NCBI GenBank assembly: GCA_963841885.1 | Contig: CAWJEK010000024.1 | Location: forward strand, 62,001 to 126,000 | Direction of reading: 5' to 3' | DNA: 64,000 bases | Origin: Bog-756 sp963841885 | GTDB taxonomy: Bacteria > Actinomycetota > Acidimicrobiia > Acidimicrobiales > RAAP-2 | In this document: piece after piece, positions 55,795 to 64,000 of the stretch | Numbering within the stretch: position 1 is the stretch's first letter | How the letters are laid out: the number at the start of each line of letters is the position of its first letter | The notes under the pieces: generated by a model | What the model was told of the DNA's origin: nothing | The model's database searches: none | The model's input: only the letters and a program-made list of their open reading frames with translations | Program-made: the position numbers and the translations under genes

Positions 55795-56540
55795 CCGAGC
55801 CGCTGCTGTCCGTCCAGGGCCTCGACGTGAGCTACGGCCCGTCCCAGGCGCTGTTCGGGGTCTCGATCGACGTGGTGCCCGGGTCCGTACTGGCGGTGCT
55901 GGGAGTCAACGGAGCCGGCAAGAGCACCTTCGCCCGGGCCGTGTCGGGGCTCGTGGCGGCCAACGCCGGCCGGGTCACGTTCGACGGGCAGGACATCACC
56001 GGGCTCCCCGCCCACCGCATCCGCCGTCGGGGCCTGACCTACATCCCCGAGGGCCGGGGCATCTTCCCCCGCCTGTCGGTGACCGACAACCTGCGCATGG
56101 CGGTGGCCCAGGAACCCCGGAGCCGCCCCGCGGCAGCCATCGACCGGGCCATCGAGCAGTTCCCGGTGCTGGGTAAGCGGCCGACCCAGCGGGCCGGGAG
56201 CCTGTCCGGTGGTGAGCAGCAGATGCTCGCCCTCGCCCGTGCGTTCGCGGTGTCGCCCAAGCTCATCATCGCCGACGAGCTGTCGCTCGGGCTCGCCCCC
56301 TCGATCACCGAGTCGGTGTTCGCCAGCCTCGACGAGGCCCGGAGCGCGGGGATCACCATCGTGCTGAGCGAGCAGTTCGTCCACCGGGCGCTCACCATGG
56401 CCGACCACTGCGTCATCCTCACCCGGGGTCGGGTCGGTTGGTCCGGGTCTGCGGCGGACGCCGGTCCGGAGGTCCTCGACCGCTACCTGGGGGAGGCGGA
56501 GTCGTCGCCGGGCGCCGTGTCCTCCGGAGCGGGGGAGTAG
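55791..56540 (+). CDS. branched-chain amino acid-type ABC ATPase (LivF)
   Basis: Predicted 249-residue ATPase. Walker A GVNGAGKST, YIPEGRGIFPRLSV (LivF-specific), signature LSGGEQQML, Walker B LIIADELSLGLAP and LSEQFVHRAL. This protein pairs with LivG to power the LivHM permease. ATG 55791 overlaps the corrected LivG stop. The binding-protein gene follows after 133 bases with its own leader. Confidence 0.9.
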   Translation: MTEPLLSVQGLDVSYGPSQALFGVSIDVVPGSVLAVLGVNGAGKSTFARAVSGLVAANAGRVTFDGQDITGLPAHRIRRRGLTYIPEGRGIFPRLSVTDNLRMAVAQEPRSRPAAAIDRAIEQFPVLGKRPTQRAGSLSGGEQQMLALARAFAVSPKLIIADELSLGLAPSITESVFASLDEARSAGITIVLSEQFVHRALTMADHCVILTRGRVGWSGSAADAGPEVLDRYLGEAESSPGAVSSGAGE

Positions 56541-56630
56541 CCCGCCGATCCTCCGGACGTCCGTCATTCGTCCAGCACGCCGGCCGTCCTGTTGCCACAT
56601 CACCGTCACCTGTCCATGCCTCACCGATTG

Positions 56631-56664
56631 TCCGAAGAAGCTAGCCATCATCCGAAGTATCTAG
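56631..56664 (+). repeat. 20-bp phased direct repeat before the binding-protein gene
   Basis: TCCGAAGAAGCTAG (56631-56644) and TCCGAAGTATCTAG (56651-56664) match at 11 of 14 bases and are spaced two helical turns apart. They lie directly upstream of GGGAGGAAG and the ATG at 56674. A site for a dimeric activator/repressor or an RNA feature is possible. Confidence 0.45.
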
Positions 56665-56673
56665 GGAGGAAGA

Positions 56674-57993
56674 ATGATCAGAAGGACCAAGACCGGGGTG
56701 CTCCTGGCCGCGGCGTTGGCGCTGCCGCTGCTGGCGGCGGGGTGCTCGAGCGGCACCTCGGCCAGTTCGACCACGGCGACCACCGGGTCGGCGACGACGG
56801 GATCGACGTCGCCGCCCACCACGACCGGCGGGGGGAGCCACGAGGCCACCGGCTCGCCGATCACCATCGCCTACATCTCCTCCCTGACCGGTGAGGGGGC
56901 GTCCCAGGACGGATCGTCCCCGGCCGGCTTCACGGCCCGCATCGACGAGCAGAACGCCGAGGGCGGCATCGACGGCCACAAGCTGGTGGGCGACATCATC
57001 GACGACCAGACCAACCCGGCCGAGATCAGCACGGCGGTGCAGAGCGCGGTGTCCAACGCCTTCGGCATCGTGTCGCAGAGCCCGCTGTTCTTCCTGGCGG
57101 CCAAGTACCCCCAGCAGGCCGGCGTGCCGGTGACCGGCTCCTACGACGACGGACCGGAGTGGGGCACCCAGCCCTACACCAACATGTTCGCCTCCGACAA
57201 CGGCAGCGTGAACCCGAGCTACCCGGTCAACACCCAGATCGGGGACTTCCTGAAGGCCCACGGGGGCACCGTGCTCGGCTCCTACGGCTACTCGATCTCA
57301 CCGTCGTCGAGTCGTTCGGCCATCGGCACGGCCCAGTCCTTCCAGCACGCCGGGGGCTCGGTCGGGGTGCTCGACACCCAGGTCCCCTTCGGCAGCGTGG
57401 ACTTCACGTCGACGGCGCTGGTGGCCAAGCAGAAGAACATCAACGCCATGGTCCCGGCCCTCGACAACGACTCCAACTACGCCCTGGCCACCGCCCTCAA
57501 GCAGGCCGGGGTCAAGTTGAAGGCCGTGCTGTTCGCCACCGGCTACGAACCCGACACCATCGGGTCCCCGGTGTGGAGCGACCTCCAGGGCTACTACTTC
57601 ATGTCGCTGTTCCGGCCCTTCTCCCTCCCCAACTCCGGCACCGAGCAGATGCAGGCGGCCCTGGAGAAGTACGAGCACTTCACCCCCACGCAGTTCCCCA
57701 CCTTCTCCCAGTACGAGGCGTGGGCAGGGGCGGACCTGATGATCAAGGGCCTGTTGCTCGACGGCCCCAACCCCACCCGGTCCGGGGTCATCCAGAAGCT
57801 GCGGGGCGTGACGTCCTACAACGCCAACGGCCTCCTGCCCCAGAGCTTCGACTACGCCACCAACTTCGGCAAGAACCCGCCCAAGGAGTGCACCTGGGTC
57901 CTCCAGGCCGCCACCAGCGGGTTCAACCTGATCTCCCCCACGCCGACCTGCGGCGTGGACCTGCCCCACACCGACACGGCGACCAGCTCCTAG
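56674..57993 (+). CDS. branched-chain amino acid-type substrate-binding lipoprotein
   Basis: Predicted 439-residue lipoprotein of the LivJ/periplasmic-binding type I fold. Signal peptide with lipobox LLAAGC (Cys near residue 23), a Ser/Thr-rich linker, then ITIAYISSLTGEGASQDG, INA-type GGIDGHKLVGDIIDDQTNP, and the Rossmann-like C-terminal lobe with GYEPDTIG. It captures the substrate for the LivHM-LivG-LivF importer just upstream. ATG 56674 has GGGAGGAAG. Ligand unknown. Confidence 0.9.
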   Translation: MIRRTKTGVLLAAALALPLLAAGCSSGTSASSTTATTGSATTGSTSPPTTTGGGSHEATGSPITIAYISSLTGEGASQDGSSPAGFTARIDEQNAEGGIDGHKLVGDIIDDQTNPAEISTAVQSAVSNAFGIVSQSPLFFLAAKYPQQAGVPVTGSYDDGPEWGTQPYTNMFASDNGSVNPSYPVNTQIGDFLKAHGGTVLGSYGYSISPSSSRSAIGTAQSFQHAGGSVGVLDTQVPFGSVDFTSTALVAKQKNINAMVPALDNDSNYALATALKQAGVKLKAVLFATGYEPDTIGSPVWSDLQGYYFMSLFRPFSLPNSGTEQMQAALEKYEHFTPTQFPTFSQYEAWAGADLMIKGLLLDGPNPTRSGVIQKLRGVTSYNANGLLPQSFDYATNFGKNPPKECTWVLQAATSGFNLISPTPTCGVDLPHTDTATSS

Positions 57994-58141
57994 GAGCGCA
58001 CCCGGCCGACGGGGGCGGTGCGCCGGACGGCGCGCCGCCCCCGTCGCCTCCGGGCCCTGACCCGTCCCATCCGTCGCCGGCCGTCAGGTGCGTCGTGCCG
58101 GCCCGAACGCCACCTGGGTATCCAGGAGAACGAGGAGCACC

Positions 58142-58336
58142 ATGCGTGTGATCGTGGACATGAGCCAGTGTGAGAGCAACGCCCTATGCATGGGTGTCGC
58201 CCCGGACGTCTTCCACGTCGATGACGACGACAACCTGACGGTCCTCGACGAGACCCCGGACGAGACGGCTCGCGAGCGGGTCCTCGAGGCCGTGCGAGTC
58301 TGTCCGAAGCAGGCCATCTCCGTCGTCGAGGAGTGA
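58142..58336 (+). CDS. small ferredoxin ([3Fe-4S] type)
   Basis: Predicted 64-residue ferredoxin. Cys residues in CESNALC (the second cluster position replaced, as in [3Fe-4S] proteins) and VCPKQAI. MRVIVDMSQC at the start is typical of P450-partner ferredoxins in actinobacteria. ATG 58142 has GAACGAGGAGC upstream. No P450 is adjacent; it might serve the P450 at 31.7 kb or the Rieske/dioxygenase systems. Its 3' end faces the MarR gene. Confidence 0.9.
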   Translation: MRVIVDMSQCESNALCMGVAPDVFHVDDDDNLTVLDETPDETARERVLEAVRVCPKQAISVVEE

Positions 58337-58360
58337 CGCCGCCGGGCCGGCGGCCCCATG

Positions 58361-58870
58361 TCACTCGACGAAGTCGCCGTTGCCCTGACGGAGCCGTCCG
58401 ATGATGCGCTGCAGGTCGTGGAGGTCGCGGTCGCCCAGCGCGCCCAGGCCGAAGCCGACCGCGTTGACCGCGGCGGTGGCCTCGAGCGCCAGGGTCCGAC
58501 CCGCGTCGGTGATCTCGGCGAGGGTGGTGCGGCCGTCGGTCGGATGCGGGCTGCGGCGGACCAGTCCCTGGTCCTCCAGCCGGTCGATGATGTTGGTCAC
58601 CGACGCCGGATGGATCATGAGCCGCTGTCCCATGATCCCGAGGGGCAGCGTGCCGCGGCGGGAGAAGGACAGCAGGACCAGACCCTCGTAGCGGGCGAAC
58701 GTCAACCCGAAGGGGCGCAGGGCTCCGTCGACGGCGGCCAGCACGATCTGCTGGGCCCGCATGATCGACGTGGCGGCGGCCATGGCGTCGCTCACGTCGG
58801 GATCGAAGCGCTCCGACCAGCGCACCCGGGCCTCGTCGATGGGATCGAAGGGCAGGGGTCGGCGCGCCAT
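58361..58870 (-). CDS. MarR family transcriptional regulator
   Basis: Predicted 169-residue winged-helix regulator. LTFARYEGLVLLSFSRRGTLPLGIMGQRL (two parts), HPASVTNIIDRLEDQGLVRR (recognition helix and wing) and HPTDGRTTLAEIT are typical of MarR proteins, which respond to phenolic or aromatic ligands. It is divergent from the PhyH gene at 58938 and may control it or the importer nearby. ATG 58870 is used; the frame extends further up but there it runs antisense into the PhyH gene. Confidence 0.85.
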   Translation of the reverse strand: MARRPLPFDPIDEARVRWSERFDPDVSDAMAAATSIMRAQQIVLAAVDGALRPFGLTFARYEGLVLLSFSRRGTLPLGIMGQRLMIHPASVTNIIDRLEDQGLVRRSPHPTDGRTTLAEITDAGRTLALEATAAVNAVGFGLGALGDRDLHDLQRIIGRLRQGNGDFVE

Positions 58871-58937
58871 CGACGGAAGGCTATCCGGCTCGTCCGGACG
58901 GGGCGGGCGGAGGCCGACGGTCCTAAGCTCGGTAGCC

Positions 58938-60101
58938 GTGACGCTCGTGCCACCGATTCCGGTCACCGTGGATCCCGACGTGGTGGTGAGGGAGGCCGCC
59001 GACCTCGTCACCCACGGGGGACTCACCTTCTACGTCGACGACGAGACCATCACCTACACGTCCGACGGAACCACGGTGCGGGTCGCGGCCGGCCAGGACG
59101 GCGGTGCCGTCGCCGTCCGCCTCAGTGGCCGGGCCTGGGGGGACCTGGTGGGTCAGATGAGCACCTTCGTCGGACTGCTGCTCCGTGACGAGCTGCACGT
59201 CGAGCGGGGTGGGTTCGAACAGCTGGCCGAGTGGGAACCCGTGCTGCGCTACCTGCACGCCGGCATCCCGCCCTACGACCCGTCCCGGGCCGACTTGGAG
59301 GGTCGCGACCCGAGGGCCGCCTTGGCGGCGGACACCGAGGACTCCGAGCTGGCCTCCCAGCTGGCGACCATGGGATACCTCCACGTGAAGGGGGTGTTCA
59401 GCCCGGAGGAGATGGACGCCGCCAACCGCGAGGTCGACCGGTTGGCGGCGCTCGCCCGGCCCGGTGACGATCAGTCGTGGTGGGTGACGGGCGATGACGG
59501 CACCCCCGCCCTCTGTCGCCTCGTCTACACCACGCTCCGCTCGTCGGTCCTGGCGGCCCTGGAGAACGATCCCCGGGTGCGGCGCCTCGGAACGCTGCTC
59601 TACCCGGAACTCAGGATCGCGCCCGACCGGATGGAAGGCTCGGCCGTGCTGATCAAGGTGCCCGGCAGGACCAGCGGCCTGTCCAACATCCCCTGGCACC
59701 AGGACTGCGGCACCGGTGGTCACGCCGTCTTCTGCCCGGCGGTGGCCGTCGGGATCCAACTCACCGGTTCGAGTGCCGCCACCGGCCATCTGCGGGTGGT
59801 GCCCGGAAGTCACGGGCAGGCGCTCCGGTACGGTTGGCAGGAGCGCTCCGACGACGTACCGGTCGTCAGCATCGACACCGAGCCCGGTGACGTCACCGTG
59901 CACATCCAGGACGTCATGCACGCCTCCCCCAAGCCGACCGGTGAAGGCCGGCGGCGGACGATGTACGTGACCTACTACCCACCCGCCCTGTGGGACCACA
60001 TCGGTCCGGGGGAGGCGCTCAACGATCTCGTCCGCAACCGGACCGAGCAGGTGGCCGGCCTCCAGCGGTCGACCCCGGACTCTTCGGCGGCTCCGGCGTA
60101 G
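58938..60101 (+). CDS. phytanoyl-CoA dioxygenase (PhyH) family protein
   Basis: Predicted 387-residue Fe(II)/2-oxoglutarate oxygenase with an extra N-terminal domain of about 140 residues that I do not recognise. The PhyH domain shows GYLHVKGVFSPEEMDAANREV (two parts), iron ligands in WHQDCG, the distal His in VMHASPKPTG and the Arg binding 2-oxoglutarate. PHYH-type proteins hydroxylate acyl-CoA or small molecules. TAAGCT (58924-58929) ends nine bases before GTG 58938, so the gene may be leaderless. Confidence 0.8.
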   Translation: MTLVPPIPVTVDPDVVVREAADLVTHGGLTFYVDDETITYTSDGTTVRVAAGQDGGAVAVRLSGRAWGDLVGQMSTFVGLLLRDELHVERGGFEQLAEWEPVLRYLHAGIPPYDPSRADLEGRDPRAALAADTEDSELASQLATMGYLHVKGVFSPEEMDAANREVDRLAALARPGDDQSWWVTGDDGTPALCRLVYTTLRSSVLAALENDPRVRRLGTLLYPELRIAPDRMEGSAVLIKVPGRTSGLSNIPWHQDCGTGGHAVFCPAVAVGIQLTGSSAATGHLRVVPGSHGQALRYGWQERSDDVPVVSIDTEPGDVTVHIQDVMHASPKPTGEGRRRTMYVTYYPPALWDHIGPGEALNDLVRNRTEQVAGLQRSTPDSSAAPA

Positions 60102-60195
60102 CCGAGCCGGCATCGGCAGCCCGCCGACGACTTCCCGCTCCCGGATGGAGGCGCCGGACGAAGCGCATCCGACGCTCGGGGGCCAGCGGATGACG

Positions 60196-60215
60196 CGATC
60201 ACGTGGTGGTGATCG
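60196..60215. promoter_or_regulatory. inverted repeat upstream of a secreted-protein gene
   Basis: Arms CGATCAC and GTGATCG (seven bases each) flank GTGGTG. It lies about 85 bases before the ATG at 60299, within a 197-base leader region without genes; operator or RNA hairpin. Confidence 0.35.
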
Positions 60216-60298
60216 TGGCCTGTAACGGAATCGCCTCCCAGGTCGTTTGTGGTGCTGACGGGTGCCAGAGGGTATCCGCGCCGAAACAAGGGGGATTC

Positions 60299-60766
60299 AT
60301 GCATCGTCAACTACCACTTCGTCTGCTCGTCTGTGCTGCTGCGCTCGCGGGCTCGGCGTCGGCAGCTGCGATCGTCGTTCCGGGGGGCATGGCCGGGGCT
60401 GCGGCACTCAAGGTCACGTGCACCGGACTCACCGGAGATGCAACCAGCCAGACCTTGAGCGGGTGCACCGGATCGGGTGCGTCGGTCACGGGATCCACCG
60501 GATCCTCGGATGTCTCGACCAGCACCATCACGTGGTCGACCGGCGCCACTTCCGTGGAGAACTACACGTACACGGGGCTCACGGGTAAGAAGGACAAGTG
60601 TGTGACTCCTGCCGGTTACACCGCTGTCGAAGAGGTCAAGGAGAAGGGCTCCGTCACGGGCGGTACCGCGCTCGTCGGATCGAAGATCAAGGGCACGGTC
60701 TGTGTCTCCACGCAGAATACGACCGGGGACATCCTCGTGCAGGCGGATGGAAAGCAGTCGATCTAG
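60299..60766 (+). CDS. small secreted protein of unknown function
   Basis: Predicted 155-residue exported protein. Signal peptide MHRQLPLRLLVCAAALAG to about residue 40, then a Ser/Thr/Gly-rich beta-type domain with four Cys residues: VTCTGL, LSGCTGSG, KCVTPAG and TVCVSTQN. No family recognised; a secreted fold with two disulfides is plausible. ATG 60299 has AAGGGGG upstream. Its base composition seems lower in GC than that of neighbours. A strong hairpin terminator follows the stop. Confidence 0.7.
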   Translation: MHRQLPLRLLVCAAALAGSASAAAIVVPGGMAGAAALKVTCTGLTGDATSQTLSGCTGSGASVTGSTGSSDVSTSTITWSTGATSVENYTYTGLTGKKDKCVTPAGYTAVEEVKEKGSVTGGTALVGSKIKGTVCVSTQNTTGDILVQADGKQSI

Positions 60767-60800
60767 GTCGCTCTGAACATTCCAGTGCCGCAGCGAAGGG

Positions 60801-60825
60801 CCCCCGGTTCCGCCGGGGGTCCTTT
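60801..60825 (+). terminator. rho-independent-like terminator
   Basis: Arms CCCCCGG and CCGGGGG with a five-base loop TTCCG, followed by TCCTTT. It lies 34 bases after the stop of the secreted-protein gene. Confidence 0.7.
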
Positions 60826-60857
60826 CGCGGGCGGGCGCGGAGGGGGTTCCAGAAGCG

Positions 60858-61465
60858 TCACTGGCCGATGTACGTACCGAGACAGACGTTCTCGTACTGG
60901 TCGGGGTCGAAGGCGCCACCGTACTGAGGGAAGTACCACTCGACGGCCTGGTACATCAGCGTGCCGTTGCAGGTCCCGAGATCGAAGGCCACGATTGTGA
61001 CGGGGTCCTCCGACCCTCCGGCGACCGTCTGACCCGGTGCGACATAGTCGCTGGTTCCGGTGCCGGTGGCCGTCGGGCCACCCAGGAGGACCAGGTGATA
61101 GCGCTCACCAACCCCGTGGGATCGCCACCGTTGAAGACCTCAGCCGGTTCCACCTGGCCGAAGCCGCTGCCCTGGGAGAAGTCACCGGCCAGCTGACCGA
61201 GCGTCGGAGCCGCCGCCGTCGTCGTCGTGGTGGTGGTGGTCACGGGGACCGTCGTCGTGGTGGTCGCGGGTTCCGTCGTGGTCGTGGTCGTCACCGGTAC
61301 TGTCGTCGACGTGGTCGTCGGTGCGATGGAGGTCGATGTGGTGCTCGGGCCCGACGACGGAGTCGTCCGGTTGGCGACCGGCGAGCCCCCACCGCACCCG
61401 GCCAGGCACACGGCCGCCACCGCCAGGAATCCGATACGCCAGCCTCCGCGGCCCCGCCACTGCAT
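60858..61465 (-). CDS. Thr-rich lipoprotein, frameshifted in the assembly
   Basis: Predicted lipoprotein of about 202 residues. ATG 61465 starts a signal peptide with lipobox CLAGC (about residue 23). A Ser/Thr-Pro-Val-Glu repeat region follows (TTTTTEPATTTTTVPVTT pattern, about 45-75), then a C-terminal globular part. After AITWSSW the frame as written leaves coding sense; the third frame continues as GGPTATGTGTSDYV and ends in CLGTYIGQ with a stop at 60858-60860. One missing C in the CCC at 61081-61083 restores it. No family recognised; surface-exposed stalk-plus-domain layout. Confidence 0.7.
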
Positions 61466-61539
61466 GGCGCAACTATTCCATGATCGGCCGTCCCTGACGA
61501 CCGGCGAAGGTCCGTAGGCGACCGGTAGCGAAACGCGCC

Positions 61540-62334
61540 ATGCCCCTCCTCCACGATGACCTGGGTCGCCCACTGACCCTGGAGCGATCACCGACCAGGA
61601 TCGTCTCCCTGGTGCCCTCGCTCACCGAGGCCTTGGCCACCACCGTGCCGGACCGGCTCGTCGGGGCCACCGAGTACTGCACCCACACGGGAGGCGTCGA
61701 TCCGGCCCGGGTACGCGGCACGAAGAACCCGGACCACGGGGCCATCGGCCGCCTCCGCCCCGACCTGGTGGTGGCCAACCGGGAGGAGAATCGCAAGGTC
61801 GACGTGGACCGCCTCGACGCCGTCGGCATCCCCGTATGGGTCACCGGGATCGACACCGTGGCGGAGGCGTTGACGTCCCTGCGGCGTCTGTTCCGCGACG
61901 TGCTGGAGGTGGGCGTCCCGCAGTGGCTGCTCGACGCCGATGCCGAGTGGTCACGGCCACCCGTGCACTCCGCCGTCCGCACCCTGGCACCGATCTGGCG
62001 CGACCCGTGGATGGTGGTCGGTCGCGCCACCTTCGCCGGTGACGTGCTCCGACGGCTCGGACTCACCGTCGTGCCGGACGGCGAGGACGGGCGGTACCCG
62101 AAGAGGACGCTGCCGGATCTGTTGACGCTCGGTGCCGACCTCGTCCTGCTTCCCGACGAGCCCTATCCCTTCGGCGCCACCGACGGCCCCGAGGCGTTCC
62201 CGGGGGTGGCGACCGCCCTGGTGTCCGGCCGGGACCTCACCTGGTACGGGCCGTCGTTGGTGACGGCCCGTCGCGACCTCGACGACGCCGTCGCCGCCGC
62301 CCTGCCGGACGTGACTCAGACGTTCCGGCGGTAG
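61540..62334 (+). CDS. BtuF/TroA-type binding protein without signal peptide
   Basis: Predicted 264-residue protein of the helical-backbone metal receptor fold used by cobalamin and iron-siderophore binding proteins. RIVSLVPSLTEALATT near the N terminus, EYCTHTGG, GTKNPDHGAIGRLRPDLVVAN (two parts) and GADLVLLPDEPYPFG are typical. There is no signal peptide or lipobox, so it is probably cytoplasmic. It ends 19 bases inside the converging icmF gene, a B12-dependent enzyme; a role in handling cobalamin or a related cofactor is inferred. Confidence 0.75.
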   Translation: MPLLHDDLGRPLTLERSPTRIVSLVPSLTEALATTVPDRLVGATEYCTHTGGVDPARVRGTKNPDHGAIGRLRPDLVVANREENRKVDVDRLDAVGIPVWVTGIDTVAEALTSLRRLFRDVLEVGVPQWLLDADAEWSRPPVHSAVRTLAPIWRDPWMVVGRATFAGDVLRRLGLTVVPDGEDGRYPKRTLPDLLTLGADLVLLPDEPYPFGATDGPEAFPGVATALVSGRDLTWYGPSLVTARRDLDDAVAAALPDVTQTFRR

Positions 62335-64000
62335 GAGCCGCCTACCTCGAACAGCGCATCGGTGATCTCCCCCAGGCTGGCGTGCCGCACGGTGCTCATG
62401 AGCTCGGCGAAGATGTTGCCGCCCTCCAGCGCCACCGAGCGGAGGCGATCGAGGGCGGCCTGGCGGTCGAGGGCGTGGCGGCCCTGGAATTCCCGGAGCC
62501 GGGTCAGCTGGCCCTGCTTCTCCTCCTCGGTCGACCGGGCCAGCTCGAGCGTCGGCGGGGGTACGTCGCCACCGGGGGCGACGAAGGTGTTCACCCCGAC
62601 GATGGGCAGCGAGCCGTCGTGCTTGCGGTGTTCGTAGAGCATCGAGTCGTCCTGGATCCGGCCGCGCTGGTAGCCGGTCTCCATGGCCCCGAGCACGCCG
62701 CCCCGCTCGCTGATCCGGTCGAGCTCGTCCAGCACCGCCTCCTCGAGGAGGTCGGTGAGCTCCTCCACGATGAAGCTGCCCTGGAGAGGGTTCTCGTTCA
62801 GGGCCAGGCCCCACTCCTTGGTGATGATCATCTGGATGGCCAACGCCCGACGCACGGATTCGGGGGTCGGCGTGGTGACCGCCTCGTCGTAGGCGTTGGT
62901 GTGGAGGCTGTTGGCGTTGTCGTAGATGGCGCACAGGGCCTGGAGCGTCGTGCGGATGTCGTTGAAGTCCATCTCCTGGGCGTGCAGCGACCGCCCGGAC
63001 GTCTGGACGTGGTACTTGAGCTTCTGGGACCGCTCGTTGGCGCCGTACCGCTCGCGCATGGCGACGGCCCAGATCCGTCGGGCCACCCGGCCGATCACGG
63101 TGTACTCGGGGTCCATGCCGTTGGAGAAGAAGAAGGAGAAGTTCGGCGCGAAGTCGTCGACGTCCATTCCCCGGGCCAGGTAGGACTCGACGTAGGTGAA
63201 TCCGTTGGCCAGGGTGAAGGCCAGCTGGGTGATGGGGTTCGCGCCGGCCTCGGCTATGTGGTAGCCGGAGATCGAGACGGAGTAGAAATTGCGCACCTCG
63301 TGCCCGATGAACCACTCCTGCATGTCGGCCATCACCCCGAGCGAGAACTCGGTGGAGAAGATGCAGGTGTTCTGGCCCTGGTCCTCCTTCAGGATGTCCG
63401 CCTGCACCGTGCCCCGAACGGTGCGGAGCACCTCGGCGGACACCGCGTCCGCCTCCGGCCCGGTCGGTGGCCGGCCGTGCTCCTCCTCGAACCGGGCGAG
63501 CCGTTGGTCGATCGCCACGTTGAGGAACATGGCCAGGATGGTGGGGGCCGGCCCGTTGATGGTCATCGACACCGAGGTGGTCGGGTCGCACAGGTCGAAG
63601 CCGTCGAAGAGGACCGCCATGTCGTCCAGGGTGGCGATGGAGACGCCCGAGGTGCCGATCTTCCCCCGGATGTCGGGACGCTCGTCGGGGTCGCGGCCGT
63701 AGAGGGTCACGGAGTCGAACGCGGTGGACAGGCGGGTGGCGGGCTGCCCCTCGGCCAGCAGGTGGAAGCGTCGGTTGGTGCGGAAGGCGTCACCCTCACC
63801 GGCGAACATGCGGGCCGGGTCCTCGCCGGTGCGCTTGAAGGGGAAGACGCCCGCCGTGAAGGGGAAGTGCCCCGGCAGGTGTTCGGAGCGCAGCCAGCGC
63901 AGGAGGTCGCCGTGGTCGGCGACGCGGGGGAGGGCCACCCGGGGGACCCGGGTGCCGGAAAGGGACGTGCGGACGAGGTCGCCCGACGGGTCCTCCCGGC
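62316..64000 (-). CDS. icmF: fused isobutyryl-CoA mutase (IcmF), C-terminal part only
   Basis: Partial protein: about 561 residues before the stop at 62316; the frame continues past the right edge. Conserved B12-mutase substrate domain: LSGTRVPRVALPRV, FPFTAGVFPFKR, RLSTAFDSVTLYG, STSVSMTINGPAP, FYSVSISGYHIAEAGANP (two parts) and QTSGRSLHAQEMDFNDIRTT (two parts). FAGEGDAFRTNRRFH and the ending GGSYRRNV are typical of IcmF, in which a B12-binding domain and a GTPase chaperone precede this domain. It interconverts isobutyryl-CoA and n-butyryl-CoA. A separate methylmalonyl-CoA mutase is less likely. It links to the cobalamin importer at the left end. Confidence 0.85.
   Translation of the reverse strand, partial: REDPSGDLVRTSLSGTRVPRVALPRVADHGDLLRWLRSEHLPGHFPFTAGVFPFKRTGEDPARMFAGEGDAFRTNRRFHLLAEGQPATRLSTAFDSVTLYGRDPDERPDIRGKIGTSGVSIATLDDMAVLFDGFDLCDPTTSVSMTINGPAPTILAMFLNVAIDQRLARFEEEHGRPPTGPEADAVSAEVLRTVRGTVQADILKEDQGQNTCIFSTEFSLGVMADMQEWFIGHEVRNFYSVSISGYHIAEAGANPITQLAFTLANGFTYVESYLARGMDVDDFAPNFSFFFSNGMDPEYTVIGRVARRIWAVAMRERYGANERSQKLKYHVQTSGRSLHAQEMDFNDIRTTLQALCAIYDNANSLHTNAYDEAVTTPTPESVRRALAIQMIITKEWGLALNENPLQGSFIVEELTDLLEEAVLDELDRISERGGVLGAMETGYQRGRIQDDSMLYEHRKHDGSLPIVGVNTFVAPGGDVPPPTLELARSTEEEKQGQLTRLREFQGRHALDRQAALDRLRSVALEGGNIFAELMSTVRHASLGEITDALFEVGGSYRRNV

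Overview
The window is very GC-rich (about 70% by eye), densely coded on both strands, and uses many GTG starts and ATGA/GTGA gene overlaps. It carries large numbers of acyl-CoA dehydrogenases, acyl-CoA synthetases, short-chain dehydrogenases and TetR regulators. This points to an actinobacterium. An uncultured or environmental lineage such as Acidimicrobiia is my guess, but no rRNA or other taxonomic marker is present. I see no tRNA, rRNA, CRISPR array, insertion sequence or phage gene.

Layout. 0-4.7 kb: an ECF-type vitamin importer (surface DUF4430-like protein, EcfT, double EcfA, S component), probably for cobalamin. 4.8-16 kb: housekeeping and metabolic genes, including acyl-CoA synthetase, RNase Z, DUF167 protein, a GNAT-AAA+ fusion, two aldo/keto reductases, a biotinyl-carboxyltransferase fusion, a universal stress protein, a histone-deacetylase-fold protein and a DsbA/FrnE-like protein. 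16.2-22.6 kb: a MacAB-like export operon with two membrane-fusion proteins and a DUF5666 lipoprotein; three of its products end in Gly/Phe-rich tails. 22.7-28.6 kb: an NTF2-like protein, a SixA-like phosphatase, then MurL and MurD2, the alternative route to D-glutamate in peptidoglycan, followed by a redoxin, a ferritin-like protein and a ferredoxin. 28.6-60.1 kb: a large catabolic region with acyl-CoA dehydrogenases, a thioesterase, P450, SDRs, fused E1 dehydrogenase, class II aldolase, amidohydrolase, cyclase-family hydrolase, Baeyer-Villiger monooxygenase, Rieske oxygenase, TauD and PhyH dioxygenases and an LLM flavoenzyme. It also holds a complete branched-chain-type ABC importer (LivHM fusion, LivG, LivF, binding lipoprotein) and TetR and MarR regulators. 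60.3-64 kb: a small secreted protein, a lipoprotein, a BtuF-like protein without a signal peptide, and the C-terminal part of IcmF (B12-dependent isobutyryl-CoA mutase), cut by the window edge.

Two patterns cross gene boundaries. First, a shared operator-like sequence (core ACCGACCGGT, arms TACCG/CGGTA) lies in four consecutive divergent promoters between 37.7 and 46.9 kb, each time on or beside -10 elements, and again upstream of the acyl-CoA synthetase at 4.8 kb. This suggests one TetR-type regulon for the catabolic genes, and the TetR gene at 36.3 kb is the nearest candidate. Second, at least five conserved genes are broken by a single-base indel with intact coding on both sides (5.3, 15.0, 35.2, 55.7 and 61.1 kb, and probably 7.8 kb). 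That looks more like assembly error than biology; I annotated these as single genes and marked the shift. Several genes have a -10 element placed so that the transcript would start at or within a few bases of the start codon (leaderless).
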